A DNA stretch of 64,000 bases, taken from assembly GCA_965240325.2 (NCBI GenBank), contig OZ251245.1:1178001-1242000 (forward strand). Reading direction: 5' to 3'. The notes beneath the pieces are model-generated. The model ran no database searches. It saw nothing but the letters and a program-made list of their open reading frames with translations, and had not been told where the DNA came from. The DNA comes from Rebecca billardiae RCC1528 (lineage: Eukaryota > Haptophyta). The position numbers and the translations under genes are program-made. Positions 31,302 through 44,305 of this stretch are shown in pieces (the first letter of the stretch is position 1; the number at the start of each line of letters is the position of its first letter).

Positions 31302-34300
31302 ATGCCGCCGCCCAGGCCTCATGCGCGCGCGGCGTCCGCGGACGCGGGCGAGCGCGGCTGGGACAATGGCTTCCACCTGGCGTGCTCGCTCGGCACGCGC
31401 TCGGTGTATAAGCGCGACACTACGCCATCCAAGGTGCGCGCGCCGACGCCTCGCGCGACGCCGGCCAGGGCGCGCGCCCACTGAGCGCGCGCCGCTCACG
31501 CCGCCGCGCCCGCCGCGCCCGCCGCCGCGCAGGACGTGTCCTCGGCGCACCAGACCTCGTCCGCGCGCCGCGCGTCGAGCGCGGGCTCGGTCTCACCCGC
31601 CGCCGCGCACCCGCCGCCGCCGCCGCCGCAGCGCCGCGCGTCCACGCCCAACCCGTCGGCCGCGGGCGGCGCGTTGGGCGGCGGCGGCGGCGGCGGCGGG
31701 TTTGCCGAGCTGGCGCGCGCCGGCGCGCGCGCGGGCGGCGCGCCGGCGTCGTGCCGCGCGGTGCTCTCGCCGCTGAACGGCGCGCCGCCACCCAAGCCGC
31801 CGGCTGGCCCCGGCGCGCCGCGCGCACGCCCCGCCGGCCTCCCCCCGTCGGCGCGCATCGTCGCAGCCGCGAACGCCGCCGCCGTCGGCGGCGGCGTCGT
31901 CGGCATCGGCGGCGTCGGCGGTGGCGTCGGCGGTGGCGGCGTGCCGAGCGGCGGTGGCGGGCGCGACGCCCTGCTCGCGCGCGACGCCTCGCTGCTGCAG
32001 TCGCGCATCGCCGAGCTCGAGGCCGAGCTCGGCGCCGCGCTCGACCGGCGCGAGGCTCTGGCCCAGCGCGTGCGCATGCAGGCGGTGGCGCGCGGCGCCG
32101 TCGACGAGCAGAACGGGATGCTCGGGGCGGCGCTGCGCGCGCTGCGCGCGGAGGTGAGCGCGCTGGGCGGCGGGGGCGGGCGCGACGCGCGCGCCGCCGC
32201 CAAGCGCGCCGACCCCGCCGCCGCGCCCGCCGCGGACAGCTCGGTGGGAGTGGAATCTGTGCGCGCGCGCTCGCACGCGGCCGTGCGCGCGCTCGCCCCG
32301 GCTGTCTCGCAGTTCGTGGCGGCGGCGGAGGCGGCGGCGGCGGAGGTGGGCGTGAATACGGCGGCGGAGGCGGAGGCGGCGGCTGGGAGCGTGGAGGAGG
32401 CGGCGGAGGCGCAGGCGGAGGGGGCTGGCCACGCGCCTCCGCGGCAGACGGCGGCGGACGGCGCGGGCGGCGCGGACGCTGGCGCACAGCCAAGGCCGCC
32501 GTCGTCTGCGCCCGATGCTGCTGCGCGGCGGCAGCTGGCGGCGGCGCGCGGCGCGGCCGCCCTCGCCGAGGTGCAGTCCGCGCTGCGCCGCGTGAGCGTC
32601 AGCCCCGCCGCGGCGGCCGCCGCCGCGCTCGAGGCCGACGCGCTCAGCCGCGCGGCCGCGGGCGGCGGCCCGGCCGCAGAGTGGGCGGGCGGCGGCGCAG
32701 AGCTGCCTGTGCTGGCTCCGGACGGGCGCACGCTGCACGGCTCGACGGTGGCGCTGGTGGTGCCGCCGCCGCCGCCGCAGCAGCCGAGGCCCGCGCCGGC
32801 GGAGCGGGCGGCGGGCGGCGGCGCCGGCGGCGCGGGCGCGGGCGCGGGGGAGGCGGCCGCGCGCCCCGCCGGCCGCGTCTGGCCCGCGACGGCCGCGCCG
32901 CCCGGCGCGCGGCCGCCGCCGCCGCCGCCCGCCGCCGCTCCCGCCGCCGCGGCCGCCGCCGCGCCAGGCGCCGCGCCGGCCGCTGCCACGCTGCGGCTGC
33001 CCTCGCCTCGGCGCGCCCGCGCCGCGCCGCCGCCGCGCGCGCCTCCGCCGCAGCGGCAGTCAGTCAGCTCCCTGCTGGCGTCCCTGCGCGAGGCGGGCTC
33101 GGAGGCGGCGTCGCTGCAGGAGGCGGGGGCGCTGCTGGCGGCGCGCAGGGCGACGCTGTCCGCGTCTGTGGCCTTCCACAGGCTGCCGCTGGACGGGGAC
33201 GGCGTGCTCAGGGGGCACGGTGCGCGCGGAGGGGCGGCCCCGAACCCGAACCCACCCTGAACCTACCCTAACCCCGCAGCCCTGCGCCAAGCGCCTCCAG
33301 CATGCCGCGCTGCGCCAGGCGCGCCGAGTGTGTCGGGGGCGCGCGGGCCACGCGCGCAGCGCTCACTCGCCCCACTCCGCGCGCGCGCGCCCCGCCGCGC
33401 GCCCGCCGGCGCGCCGCCGCCGCCCCCGCGCCCACAGCGCTGCGCGCGGCCGCCACCGAGCACGGGCTGAGCGCGTTTGCCCTGCGCCGCTTCTGCGCGC
33501 GCGGCTCGACCCTGGCGGCCGCGCTGCTCGGGGCAGGCGCGGAGGGCGCGCCCGCGGCGGACGCGGCGGACGCGGAGCGTGACGGGCGAGCGCGCGAGCG
33601 CGCGCGGCTCATGGGCCAGCTGGGCCTTGCCTCGGCGGCCGAGGGCGGCGCGGCGGCCGACGCGGCGGCGGCGGCGGCCGCGGGCGGCGGCCGCGCGGCC
33701 GCTGCCGGTGGTGGCGCTTCCGCGTGCGCCGCCCCGAGCCCCAGCCTGTCTGAAGGCGGGTTCACTGCGCTGATGCGCTGGCTGCAAGGGCCGCTGCCGC
33801 CCGCGGGGCCGCCGCTGCCGACGCAGCTGCTGCGCGCTTGGTTCGCTCTGCTCGACTCGGTGCGCGCACGCGCGCCGCACCGCCGCCGAACGCCGCGCCG
33901 CGCGGTGCTGCGCGTGCCGAGGGCGCGCGTGTGGCCGCGCCCCGCGCACTCACCGCGCCGACGAGCACGGCCGCCGCGCGCCCGCCCCGCCGCCGCGCGC
34001 GCCGCGGCGCCGCAGGACGGCGATGGCGTCATGAGCGCGGCCGATGTGCGCGGCGCGTGCGCAGAGTGCGCGCGCTGCGCGGCGGACGAGGCGGCGGGCG
34101 AGGCGGAGCAGGCGGAGGCGAAGGCGGCGGAGGCGGAGGCGGTGGCGTCGGGCATCATCGAGCAGCTCGCGCGCGCGCACGCCGCGCTGCGCGCCGAGGG
34201 AGCCGAGGAGGCGGCGGCCGCGCCCCCGCCTCCCCTCGCCCTCCCGTTTGCACACGTGGCGCGCAGCTCCGCCCTCGCGCGCATCCTCGTGGTCGAGTGT

Positions 34301-34414
34301 GCGGCCGCCCTGCTCGGGCTGGAGGCGCACTGGGCGGGGCAGGCGGGGCAGGCGGGGCAGGGCGGGCGGCGCGCGGAGCAGCAGGCGGCAGCCGGGTCGG
34401 AGGCGGTCGAGTGA
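31302..34414 (+). CDS. EF-hand protein with low-complexity and coiled-coil regions
   Basis: Five exons fit with consistent phases: 31302-31433, 31533-33219, 33280-33327, 33438-33859 and 34016-34414, giving about 895 residues. The N-terminus has GERGWDNGFHLACSLGTRSV, which I do not recognise. A Pro/Ala/Gly-rich stretch surrounds a helical segment (RIAELEAELGAALDRREALA, near residues 200-240). Two EF-hand-like motifs align: FHRLPLDGDGVLRGHALR across the exon 2/3 join and FALLDSDGDGVMSAADVR across the exon 4/5 join. The second has a full loop (D-S-D-G-D-G, hydrophobic at 8, Asp at 12). The first lacks the Asp at position 1. A helical acidic tail follows. Exon 3 is only 48 bp and was placed by phase and by the EF-hand alignment, so it is the least certain. 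Calcium binding is likely for the second hand only. Confidence 0.6.
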
Positions 34415-35060
34415 GGGGCTGCGGCGCACCGACGGGCGGCGGCCGCTCAGTGCCGCGGCGCCCTCTGGCAGCCAGGGCGGCCCCAGCTGCCCCCGGCCCC
34501 GGGCCCGGCCCCGCTCATTGTCTCGCACCGACGGAGTCCACGGACCTGCCCGCCGCGTGCGGCCCAGCTGGCGCCAGCTGCGCGGCCGCGGCGGCGACCG
34601 TCAGACTCAGAAGCGGGCGAGCGGCGACTAGCACGGCCGGCGGATCAGAGTCGAGGCAGAGGCGGGGGCCGACTGATGATGGCAGGGGCGCGGTCAGCGG
34701 TGGTGGCGAGGAGGAGGCGTACAATCAGAGTCGCGCGTTGCGTGCATTGCTGAGACTGATGCGCTGGCCATCGCGCCGCAGGAGCGCGGGCCAGCGGCAC
34801 CCGGTGATGCTGCTGAAAGGCCTGCCGCGGCTTACAACACTGTACATTGCTGTACAGTATGTATGCTGGAAAACGACAATCGATCCTCACGCGGAAATCA
34901 TCGGCAGCCGCCTGCTTGCTCGACACAAGCGGCTTGCTCGACAGCGCGCCGCGCCGCCCGCGGAAGCTGTGCGGCGGCGCCATTTCTGCGCCGCCACATT
35001 TTTGGACGCCGCCGCCGCCGGACGCCGGGGCGAGCGCGCGCGTGAAGGGCGCTCGGCGCG
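34415..35060. other. Intergenic region
   Basis: No gene seen in 646 bp. GC drops between 34820 and 34920 (TTACAACACTGTACATTGCT), about 150-240 bp before the next ATG, possibly marking a promoter. Confidence 0.5.
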
Positions 35061-35471
35061 ATGGGTGATTCCGAGGAGCCCTCGCAGCTCATCGACCTGG
35101 GCGGCGACGAGCAGCCGCCGCCCACGCCGCAGCCGGCGGGCGCGGCGGACGTGGCCGGCGGATCGGCCGCCACCGCCGCCAAGCCGGGCGGCAGCGGGCG
35201 CTTCGGTGGCTTCGGCCAGTTCGCGTCGGGGCTCGGCAAGCTCGCGGACAAGATGGCGGAGAGCGTCGTCGAGGGCTCGAGCCGCTCGATCGGCGGCGAC
35301 GGCGCGCACGCCGCCACGCCGCAGCCGCAGCTGGCGCCGCCGCCGAGCACGCCGCAGCCGCCGAGCGGCGGCGGCGGCGCGGCCGAGCTCGGCGCGCCGG
35401 GCTCAGGCCTCTCCGCGCTCTCCGCCGAGAAGCTCTTCGGCGCCGCGGTCGCGCTCACCTCGCCCGCGCCC

Positions 35472-35513
<42 letters not shown>

Positions 35514-38500
35514 GAGGAGGGAGCCTTGAGCGCGGAGGAAGCGACGGAGCTGAAGCGCTCGCTGCGCGCGTTCTACGAGGGGCAGGTGCTCGAGGCGAGG
35601 CGCGCGCACGCCGCCGAGCAGGCGAAGGCGGCCAAGTGGGAGGCCGTCTCGAGCAAGGTGCGCGCGCGCGCGACGCGTCGCAATCTCGCGCGTATCTCGC
35701 GTGCAGCGTTGCGATCTCGCGCGCATCTCGCGTGTGTCGCGTGTGCGTACTGCCTGGCGCGCGGCGGCGGCGCGCCGTGCGCGCCCGGTGCGCGTGCCGC
35801 TCCCCCGCCGCGCTCATCCGCGCGCTGTGGCCGTCACCCCGCCCGCCGCCCGCCGCACGCCGCACGCCGCGCGCCGCGCGCCGCGCGCCGCACGCCGCGC
35901 CGCGCGCTGCCAGGCGGTGGCGACGCTGCAGGCGCTCCAGCGCAGGTCGGAGGAGGAGGCGGCGCGGCTGGCGGGCGCGCAGGCGGAGGCGGCGCGGCTG
36001 AGGGAGCAGCTTGCGGCTGCCGAAGGCGGTGGCGGCGGTGGCGATGGTGGCGCGGCCGCGGCGGAGGCGCGCGCGGCCGCGGCGGAGGCGCGCGCGGCCG
36101 CGGCCGAGGCGGCGGTGGCCGACGCGACGCGTCGCGCAGACGCGGCGGAGGCGCAGGCGGCGCAGGCGGCGGGCGCGGCGCAGCAGCAGGCGCAGCAGCA
36201 GCAGGCGCAGGCGCAGCAGCAGCAGGCGCAGCAGCAGCAGGCGCAGGCGCTGCAGGGCGCGCGGCGCGACGCGGCGGCCGCGGCCGAGCGCGCGGCGGCC
36301 GCGGAGACGCGCGCGGCCGCGGCCGAGGCGGCGGCGAAGGCGGCGGAGGCGGCGCGCGCCGAGGCGGCGCGCGCCGCCTCCGAGGGCACGGCGCGCGCGC
36401 GCGAGGCGGCGCACGCCGCCGAGGCGCGCGCCTCGCAGCTCGAGGCCGACGCCGCCGCCGCCGCCGCGCGCGCCGAGTCGACCGCCGATCAGTTGAGCGG
36501 CGCGGTGCGCGCGGCGGAGGCGCGCGCGGCCGCGGCCGAGGCGGCGGCGGCGTCGGCGGCGGCGGCGGCGTCAGACGCGGGCGAGCGGTCGGTGGCGCGC
36601 GCGGAGGCGGCGGACGCGCTCGCCGCCGCCGACGCCGCGCGCGCGCGCGCCGAGGCCGACGCCGCGGCCGCGCGCGCCGACGCGGCCGCCTCGGCTGATC
36701 AGCTGACGCGCGCGCGCGCCGACGCGGACGGCGCGCGCGCGCAGGCGGCGGAGGCGGCGGCGCGCGTGCGCGCGGCGGAGGCGGCGGCGGAGGCGGCGGA
36801 GGCGGCGGCGCGCGAGGCGGCCGCCGCGCGGGACCGCGCGCGCGCCGAGCGCGACGCGCAGCGCGACGCGGCCGACGAGCGCGCACGCGAGGCCGCCGCC
36901 GCCGCCGCCGCCGACGGCGCGGCCGCGCTCCGCCGTTACCAGGAAACTGCCAAGAAGCTTCTGGGAACCCTCCAGGCGCAGAAGGCGGAGCTGGAGGGGC
37001 GGCTGGCGGCGCAGGGGGCGGGGCAGCAGGCGCAGCAGGAGGGCGGGGGCGCCGGCCGCGTCGCCTCGCTCGAGGCGGAGCTCAGCGCGGCGCGCGCGGA
37101 GGCGGCGGCGGCGGCGGAGGCGGCGGCGGCGGCCGAGGCGGCGGCGGCCGAGGCGGCGGCGGCGCGCGCGCGCGACGCGGCCGCGGCCGAGGCGAGGCGC
37201 GTGGCGGAGGCGCACGCCGAGGCGCTCGAGTCGGCGACGGGCGCGGCGCGCGGCGCGGAGGCCGCGCGCGCCGAGGCGGACGCGCGCCGCGCGCGCGCCG
37301 ACGCCGCCGCCGCCGCCGTCGAGCAGGAGCTGCAGGCGGCGCGCGCGGACGCGGACGCGGCGCGCGCCGCGCGCGCCGACGCAGAGGCGCGCGCCGAGGC
37401 GGCGGAGGCGGCGGGCGCGGAGGCGAGCGCGCGCGCCGCGGCGGCGGCGAAGCGCGCGGACGACGCCGAGGCGCGCCGCGCCGCCGCCGACGAGCGCGCC
37501 GCCGCGGGCGCGGACGCGCTCGCGGCCGCGCGCGCGGCCGCGGCCGAGGCGGCGGCGACGGCGGCGGCGGCGGACGAGGCGGCGGCCGCGGCGGCGGCGC
37601 GCGCGCGCGACGCCGAGTCGCGGTGCGCGGGCGCGGCGTCGCAGCTCGAGGCGGCGCGCGCCGAGGCCGCCGCCGCCGCGTCCGAGCTCAGCGCCGCGCG
37701 CTCCTCCGCCGCCTCGCTGCGAGAGGCGCTGGAGGGCGAGCGCCGCCGTGCGGACGCGGCCGAGCACGCGGCCGCAGCGCTGCGCGAGAAGGTGCGCGCT
37801 GCTGCCCGCGCGGTCCACACAGTCCACACACGCACGCACCTTCACTGCGTGTGTGTGTGGACGGGGTGTGGACTGAGTGGGCTGTGTGTGTACGCTGTGT
37901 GCGCGCTGTGTGCTGTGTGCTGTGCGTGTGCGCGCGCCCGCGCGCGCGCCGCGCCACGCCGTGCGCACAGCCGCGCCGCCGCGCCGCCGCGCCGCCGCCG
38001 CACCGCCGCACGCGCCACCCGACCGCTGCCGCCCCCCGCCCCGCAGGCGAAGGCGAAGATGGCCGAGCTGCTCGCCGACGCGAACGGCAAGCTGGGCGAG
38101 GCGCGCGCCGCGGCGGACGCCGCCGAGGCCGCGCGCGCCGCCGCCGAGCAGGAGGGCGCGGCGGCGCGGCGGCGCGCGGCCGAGGCGGAGGCGGCGGCCG
38201 CCGCGGCCGCCGACGCAGCGGCGGCCGCCGCGGCCGAGTCGGCGGCGCGCGAGGCGGAGGCGGTGCGCGCCGCGCGCGCGGAGCTCGAGGGTGCGCACGC
38301 GTCTGCGCTCGAGGCCGCGCGCGCCGAGCACGCCGCCGCGCTCGCCGCCGCCGAGGCGCAGAGCGCGCAGTCCGACGAGGTCGTGTCGCATCTGGCGGCC
38401 AAGGCGGAGGGCGCGGCGGCGCGCGCCGCCGAGGCGGAGGCGGCGGCGGAGGGCGCGGCGGAGGGCCGGCGCGCGGCGGAGGGCGCGGCGGAGGCGGCGC

Positions 38501-39530
38501 GCGCGGAGGCGCGCGCGGCGGAGGCGCGCGCGGCGCACGCGGAGGAGGCGGCTGCCGCGGCCGAGGCGCGCGCCGCCGCGAGCGCGGGCGAGGCCGAGGC
38601 GGCCGCGCGCGCGGACGCGGCCGCGGCCGCCGAGCGCGCGGCCGCGGCCGAGGCGGCGGCGGACGCGGCGCGCGCCGACGCGGCCGCGGCCGAGGCGCGC
38701 GCGGCGGAGGCGGCGGAGGCGGCGGCGGAGGCGGCGGAGGCGACGGCGGCGCGGCTGGTGGCGGCGGAGGAGCGCGCGGCCGCCGCCGAGGCGAAGGCCG
38801 CCGCCGAGGCCGAGCGCGCGGCCGCGGCGGCCGCGGCCGCGGACGCCGCGGCCGCGGACGCGGCCGCCGCGCGCGACGCGGCGGCGGAGGGCGCGGCCGC
38901 GGCCGAGGCGGCGGCGGCGGCGCGGGTGGAGGCGGCGCAGCGCGCGGCGGACGCGGCGTCCGCGCGCGCAGACGAGGCCGACGCCGCGCTCGCCGCCGAG
39001 CGCGAGTCGAGCGCCGCGCGCGCCGCTGAGCTCGAAGGGGCGCTGGCAGCGGCCAGGGCGGCGCAGGCAGCGGCCAAGCGCGCGGCGGTGGACGCGGCGG
39101 AGGGCGCGGACGCCGCGCGCGCCGAGGCGAAGGCGCTGCGCGCGGCCGCGGCGGCGCCCGCCGCCGCGCCGCCGCCGCCGTCCGATGAGGTCGCCACCGC
39201 CTCCATCGCCGCGGCGGGCGCCGCGGCGAGCGCGGCGCGCGTCGAGGTGGAGAGTGCGCGCGCGGACGCGGCCGAGGCGGCGGAGCGCGCCGCGTCCGCC
39301 GAGATGGCGGCGCGCGAGGCGGCGGCGGAGGCGGCGCGTCTGCGCGCGCAGCTGGAGGGTGCGACGGCGGAGGCGGAGGCGGCGCGCGCGCAGCTCGCGC
39401 AGCTCGGGGCCGCCGACGCCGACGCGGGCGGCGGCGCGGCGGAGGAGGCGGCGGCGGCGACGCCGCGGCCGGGAGGCGGCGGCGGCGCGGTCCGGACGCC
39501 GCCCACGGCCGGGCCGGCGGCGGCCGCGCT

Positions 39531-39575
<45 letters not shown>

Positions 39576-40488
39576 GGCGGGCGCAGAGACGCTCAGCCTG
39601 GGGGCGCAGCTGCGCGTGGGGCGCACGCTGCAGCAGGCGGTCGGCGCCTCGCACCGCCTCCTCCTCGCCGCGCGCGAGCGCGAGCGGCGGCGGCTGCGCG
39701 GCGCAGCGCTCGGCTCGGCGCTCGCGAGCACGCTCGGCGGCGCGCGCGCCAAGGGCCGGCGCGCGGGCGGGGCGGCGCGCGTCGAGCGCGACTGGGAGGC
39801 GGACAGGCTGACCAAGGTGCGCGCCGCGCGTGCGCCGCGGCGTTGGGGCGCGCGCGTGCCGCCCGCCGCCGTGCGCGCCGCCGCCCTCACCGCGCCCTCC
39901 GCGCCGCCGCGCATGCTGCCGCCTGCTGCCGCCGCCGCCGTGCCGCAGTCCTCCGGTGCGGTCTCCGCCGAGCTGCTCGTGCTGTGCGCGGACAAGCTCG
40001 CGCAGCAGCTGGCGGCGCTCGAGGCGCACGCGAGCGCCGCGGGGCAGCAGCGCGGGAGGGCGGCGGCCGGCGAGGAGGAGGAGGAGGAGGCGGCGGCGGC
40101 GGCGGCGGGCGCGGGCACGGGTGCGGGCTGCGCCGACCTGCTGCCGCCCGCCGCGCGCCGGCTCGGCCACGCTCTTTGCTTTTACTGGGCGGCGGTCGCG
40201 TCGACGGGCGGCGAGCGCGCGCCGAGCGGCGGCGCAGGCGGCGGCGCGGCCGAGCACGACGACGGCGCTTCTGACGCCGGCGGCGGGCCGCTGAGCGCCG
40301 CGGGTGGTAGCGCTGGGATGGGTGGCGGCGCGGCGGACGACGGCGTAAGCGGCGGCGCGCCGAGCGGCGGCGCGGACAGTCCCGCCGGCCCGGCGTCGTC
40401 GAGCTTCTCGATCGCCGTGGGCGCGGGCGGCAGCGTCGCCTCGTCGAAGAAGCCGCTGCTGCGCAGGGACTCGTCGGACCCGGCGTGA
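35061..40488 (+). CDS. Giant Ala/Glu/Arg coiled-coil protein, golgin-like
   Basis: Four exons (35061-35657, 35914-37791, 38047-39816, 39949-40488), all phase 0 with donors GTGCGC and acceptors CAG, give about 1594 residues. The N-terminus (MGDSEEPSQLIDLGGDEQ, then GRFGGFGQFASGLGKLADKM) leads through a Gly run to ELKRSLRAFYEGQVLEARRA. Then come about 1200 residues of nearly uninterrupted coiled coil built from AEA/ARA/EAR units, broken by a conserved-looking block (RRYQETAKKLLGTLQAQKAE near residue 540). After another Gly run the C-terminal part is more ordinary (LGAQLRVGRTLQQAVGASHR, SAELLVLCADKLAQQL, ARRLGHALCFYWAAVAS). Length and form fit a Golgi or centrosomal tether, but no targeting domain such as GRIP is visible. 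The opposite strand also stays open for more than 1200 codons, a side effect of composition. Confidence 0.7.
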
Positions 40489-40808
40489 CCGCGTGCGGCC
40501 GGGGCGCTGTCCAGGGCGGGCTTACGTCCGCGGCGGACGGCTGCGGCTGCCCACGGCTCGATGGCTGCCGGTTCGGAGCACCGAGCCAGCAAAACGCGCA
40601 CGCAATGACTGGAATGGCGGGCTAATGCTCATCATTACCCCCATAGTGCAAGGAGGAGTTTTCACGGGCCACGCAGTGGCACTCGCGCTCCAAAATTGGT
40701 CGATCCGTAGTTCTTCCGCCGCGTGTGTGGCAGGAGTGCTCGCGCGCCCTCACATCGGCCGCCGATCTCGCGGTCCGCGTCCCGGCGGCGTCGCTCAACG
40801 GACGCGGC
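40489..40808. other. Short intergenic region between coiled-coil and villin genes
   Basis: This 320-bp stretch separates two plus-strand genes. A lower-GC patch lies at 40600-40700 (TAATGCTCATCATTACCCCC), the likely promoter side of the villin gene. No gene seen. Confidence 0.5.
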
Positions 40809-43800
40809 ATGACGAACGCGTCGGAGGAAGTCACGTCCGCGCGGCGCGACGCGATGTTCGCGGGCGCGGGCAAGAAGGCCGGCCTGCTCATCTGGCGCAT
40901 CGAGCAGTTCGACGCCAAGCCGCTTCCCAAGGATCAGTATGGCCGCTTCCACACCGGTGCGCGCGCGCGCGGCCGCGCCGCGCGGCGCGCGCGCGGTGGG
41001 GCGGGGCGGCGGAGCGCGGCATGGCGCGCGTCGGCGCGCGTCGGCGCGTCGGGGGCGAAGGGTGCATCGCCTCCGCCCGTAGCGCCCGTCGCATGCCTCT
41101 CGGGCCGACACGCCGCGCGCGCGCGCACGCGCTGCCTGCCACGCGTGCGGCGCACGCGCGCGCAGGCGACTGCTACCTCGTGCTGAGCTCGACGCCGAAG
41201 CACTCGGGCTCGTCGGGGCTGGACCACGCGCTCTTCTTCTGGCTGGGCAGCGAGGCCTCGCAGGACGAGCAGGGCGCCGCGGCGATGATGGCCGTCGAGA
41301 TGGACAACCGCGCGCTCGGCGGCGCGGCCGTGCAGTGCCGCGAGGCGCACCCGCACGAGTCGCCCGAGTTCAAGGGGCTGTTCCGCCGCGTGGAGTTCCT
41401 CAAGGGCGGCGTGGCGTCGGGCTTCACCCACGTCGACCCGAACGCGCCGCCGCCCACCCGCCTCTTCCACGTCAAGGGCGCGCGCCACCTCTCCGTGACC
41501 GAGGTGGCCGTGGGCGCAGCCTCGCTCAACTCGGGTGACGTGTTCGTGCTCTCGGCGGGCGAGCGCGTGTACCAGGTGCGCGCGCGCGAGGGCAGGCACG
41601 CAGGCAGGCGGGGCCGGGGGCGGGGCTGGGAGGCAGCCGGGCGGGCGCGCACGCGGGGCGGCATTGGGGCACGTCCCGCCGCGGATTCGACGCGCGCGCC
41701 GCGCGCCGCGGCCCGCGCGCGCGCGCTCTCACGGTGCGCGGGTGCGCCTACGCGCTGCACGGCGCCGCGCGCCGCCGCTGCGCACGCGCGCGCAGTGGAA
41801 CGGCGCGAAGAGCAACCTGAAGGAGCGCGCGCGCGCGCTGGACATCGCGGCGCAGCTGCGCGACTCGGAGCACGGCGGCAAGGCGACCATCGTGCCGATC
41901 GACGAGGGCGCGGAGGGGGGCGAGTTCTGGTCCGCCCTCGGCGGGAAGGGGAGCGTCGCGCCCGCGGTCGAGGACGACTCGGTGGCGGAGCGCTCGCGCG
42001 CGCCGCGGCTCTTCAAGTGCTCGGACTCGACGGGCGAGCTCAAGGTGCGAGCGGGGCGGGGCAGAGCAGGGCCGCGCTCAGAGCCGAGGCTCTGCCTGGC
42101 CGCCTCTGCGCGCGCGCGGCCGCGGCCTCGGCCGCGGCCTCGGCCGCAGCCCGTCCGGCCGAGCCGCTGACGCGCCTCACGCCCGCGCCCACCCGTGCGC
42201 CCGCTGCTCTCGACCGCGCGCAGACCTCCGCCGTGCCGACGAGCGGCCCGCTGCTCTCGACCGCGCTGCTCGACTCGTCCGACGTGTTCATTGTTGACTG
42301 CCGCGCCGAGCTGTTCGTGTGGGTGGGGCGCGAGACGTCGGCCGAGGAGAAGGCGGGCGGGCTCAAGACGGCGGAGGCGTTCCTCGCGCAGGGCGGCCGG
42401 CCGGCGTGGACGCGCGTGCGCCGCGTCGTCGAGGGCGCCGAGCCGCCGCTCTTCCGCGCCAAGTTTGCGGACGCGTACAACTTTGACTCGCGCGGCGCGG
42501 GCGGCGCGTCCGCGCGCGGCGGCGCCGACGGCGGCGCGGGCGGCGCGCAGCCCAAGCAGCCCGCGGCGTCGCCGCTCGACCTCGCCGCGTCGATGCTGAG
42601 CTCGGTCGGCGCGTCGCTCTCCTCGCCCTTCAAGGCCAAGCCCATCGACGACGGCTCCGGCGAGGCCACCGTGTACCGCATCAAGAACTTCGAGAAGACG
42701 GCGGTCCCGCCCGAGGAGGTGGGCGTGCTGTACGAGGGCGACAGTTACATCGTCCGTTACGTGTACAACGCCGGCGGGAAGGCGGGCGGCGAGCAGACGC
42801 TGATCTACTTCTGGCAGGGCGCGCAGTCGTCGCAGGACGAGCGCGGCGCCTCGGCCATCCTCGCGGCGGAGGAGGACGCCGCGCTCGGCGGCAAGGCCAC
42901 GCAGGTGCGGCTGGAGCAAGGCAAGGAGACCGAGCACTTTCTGCGAATCTTCCACCGCCGGCTGGTGGTCAGGAAGGGCGGGCACCGCTCGGGCTTCCGC
43001 TCGGCGGACGGCGAGGGCGGCGCCGAGTCGGCGGCAGAGCCCGCCGCGGCCGGCACCGAGCTCTTCCACGTCAAGGGCTTCTCCAAGGACTCGACTTACG
43101 CCGTGCAGGTCGCGCCGGTCGCGGCGTCGCTCAACTCGGGCGATTCGTTCGTGCTGTTGCGCGCCGACGCGGTGCTGGTGTGGCACGGCGCGGGCGCGTC
43201 CGCGGACGAGCGGGGCGTGGCGAAGGAGGTGGCGACGCACCTGGGCGCGGGGCGCGCGCCGTACATCGAGTGCACTGAGGGGCACGAGGCCGAGGGCTGG
43301 TGGGAGTTCCTGGGCGGCCAGGGCCCGTACGCCAAGCTCAAGGTGCCGATGGGTGCGTCCGCGCCGCCGCGCCTCTTCGAGGTGTCGAACCGCACGGGCA
43401 GCCTGCGCGCGGACGAGCTGTTCGGGTGGTCGCAGGCGGACCTGCTGTCGGACGAGACCTACTTGCTGGACACGCTGGGCGAGGTCTTCGTCTGGACGGG
43501 GCAGGGCGCGCGAGAGGCGGAGAGCAAGGGCGCGGCCGAGGTGGCGCAGGTGTGTGCGTGCGGCGGCGGCGGCTGTCGCGCCGCGGTTGTGCCGGCGGAC
43601 GCCGCGCGTGTGCGCGCGCGCGCGCCGCCGCCGCCCTCCCCCGCCTCGCCGCCACACACCACGCCCGCCACCACGCCCCGCCCCGCCTCCGCGCGCACCG
43701 CGCAGGCGTACCTGCACGCCGCGGGCCGCGCGGGCACGGCCATCATCACGGTGGGCGAGGGCCGGGAGCCCCCCATCTTCACCGCGCACTTCCGCGGCTG

Positions 43801-44305
43801 GGACGCGTCGAAGAAGCCCGCGTTCGAGGACCCGTACGCGGCCAAGCTCAAGGCGCTGCAGGAGGGCGGCGCGCGGCGCATGTCCGCCTCGCAGCCCGCG
43901 TGGGCGCAGAAGGCGGCGGAGAAGAGCGCGGCGGCGGCGGTACAACTGCAGGCGAGCGCGGGCGCGGAGAGCTCGCGCTCGGCGGCGGGCGGCAGCGGCG
44001 GCGGCGGCGGTCTGAGCAGCTGGCTCCCCAGCATGCGCTCGACCGGGCTCAAGCCCACCGCCGACGCGGGCGCGGAGCAGCCCGCCGCCGCCGCCGCGGG
44101 CGGGCCGTACACGCCGCACACCGAGCTCACGCTCCCGCTCGACGCGCTGAAGGGCACGCCCGACCCGCGCGTCGACCCGTCGTGCAAGGAGCTCTACCTC
44201 TCGGACGCAGACTTCAAGGCGCACCTGGGCTGCACCAAGGAGGAGTGGGCGAGCACAAAGCCGTGGAAGCAGCAGCAGAAGAAGAAGGCGCTCGGCATCT
44301 TCTGA
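40809..44305 (+). CDS. Villin (six gelsolin repeats plus headpiece)
   Basis: Five exons (40809-40956, 41166-41575, 41796-42044, 42224-43549, 43706-44305) with consistent phases give about 910 residues. Six gelsolin-like repeats can be followed: G1 (GLLIWRIEQFDAKPLP, HALFFWLGSEASQDEQGAAA), G2 (LFHVKGARHLSVTEV, SLNSGDVFVL), G3 (LFKCSDSTGELK, SSDVFIVDCRAELFVWVG), G4 (TVYRIKNFEKTAV, LIYFWQGAQSSQDERGASA), G5 (LFHVKGFSKDSTYAVQV) and G6 (LFEVSNRTGSLRADELFGWS). A Ser/Gly linker leads to a C-terminal headpiece (YLSDADFKAHLGCTKEEWAS ... KKKALGIF). Villins cap, sever and bundle actin filaments under Ca2+ control. The headpiece keeps the final hydrophobic-rich LGIF and the Lys cluster used for F-actin binding. 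The gene is complete. Confidence 0.93.

Noticed and set aside
33255-33275. Telomere-like CCCTAACCC word
   Set aside because: A single CCCTAACCCC lies in a short intron next to its acceptor; no array.
36571-40257. A 1228-codon frame on the minus strand antisense to the giant coiled-coil gene
   Set aside because: It is an Arg/Leu/Gly-rich mirror of GCG/GCC codon runs with no protein-like pattern, and the plus-strand frame has introns with matched phases and credible ends.
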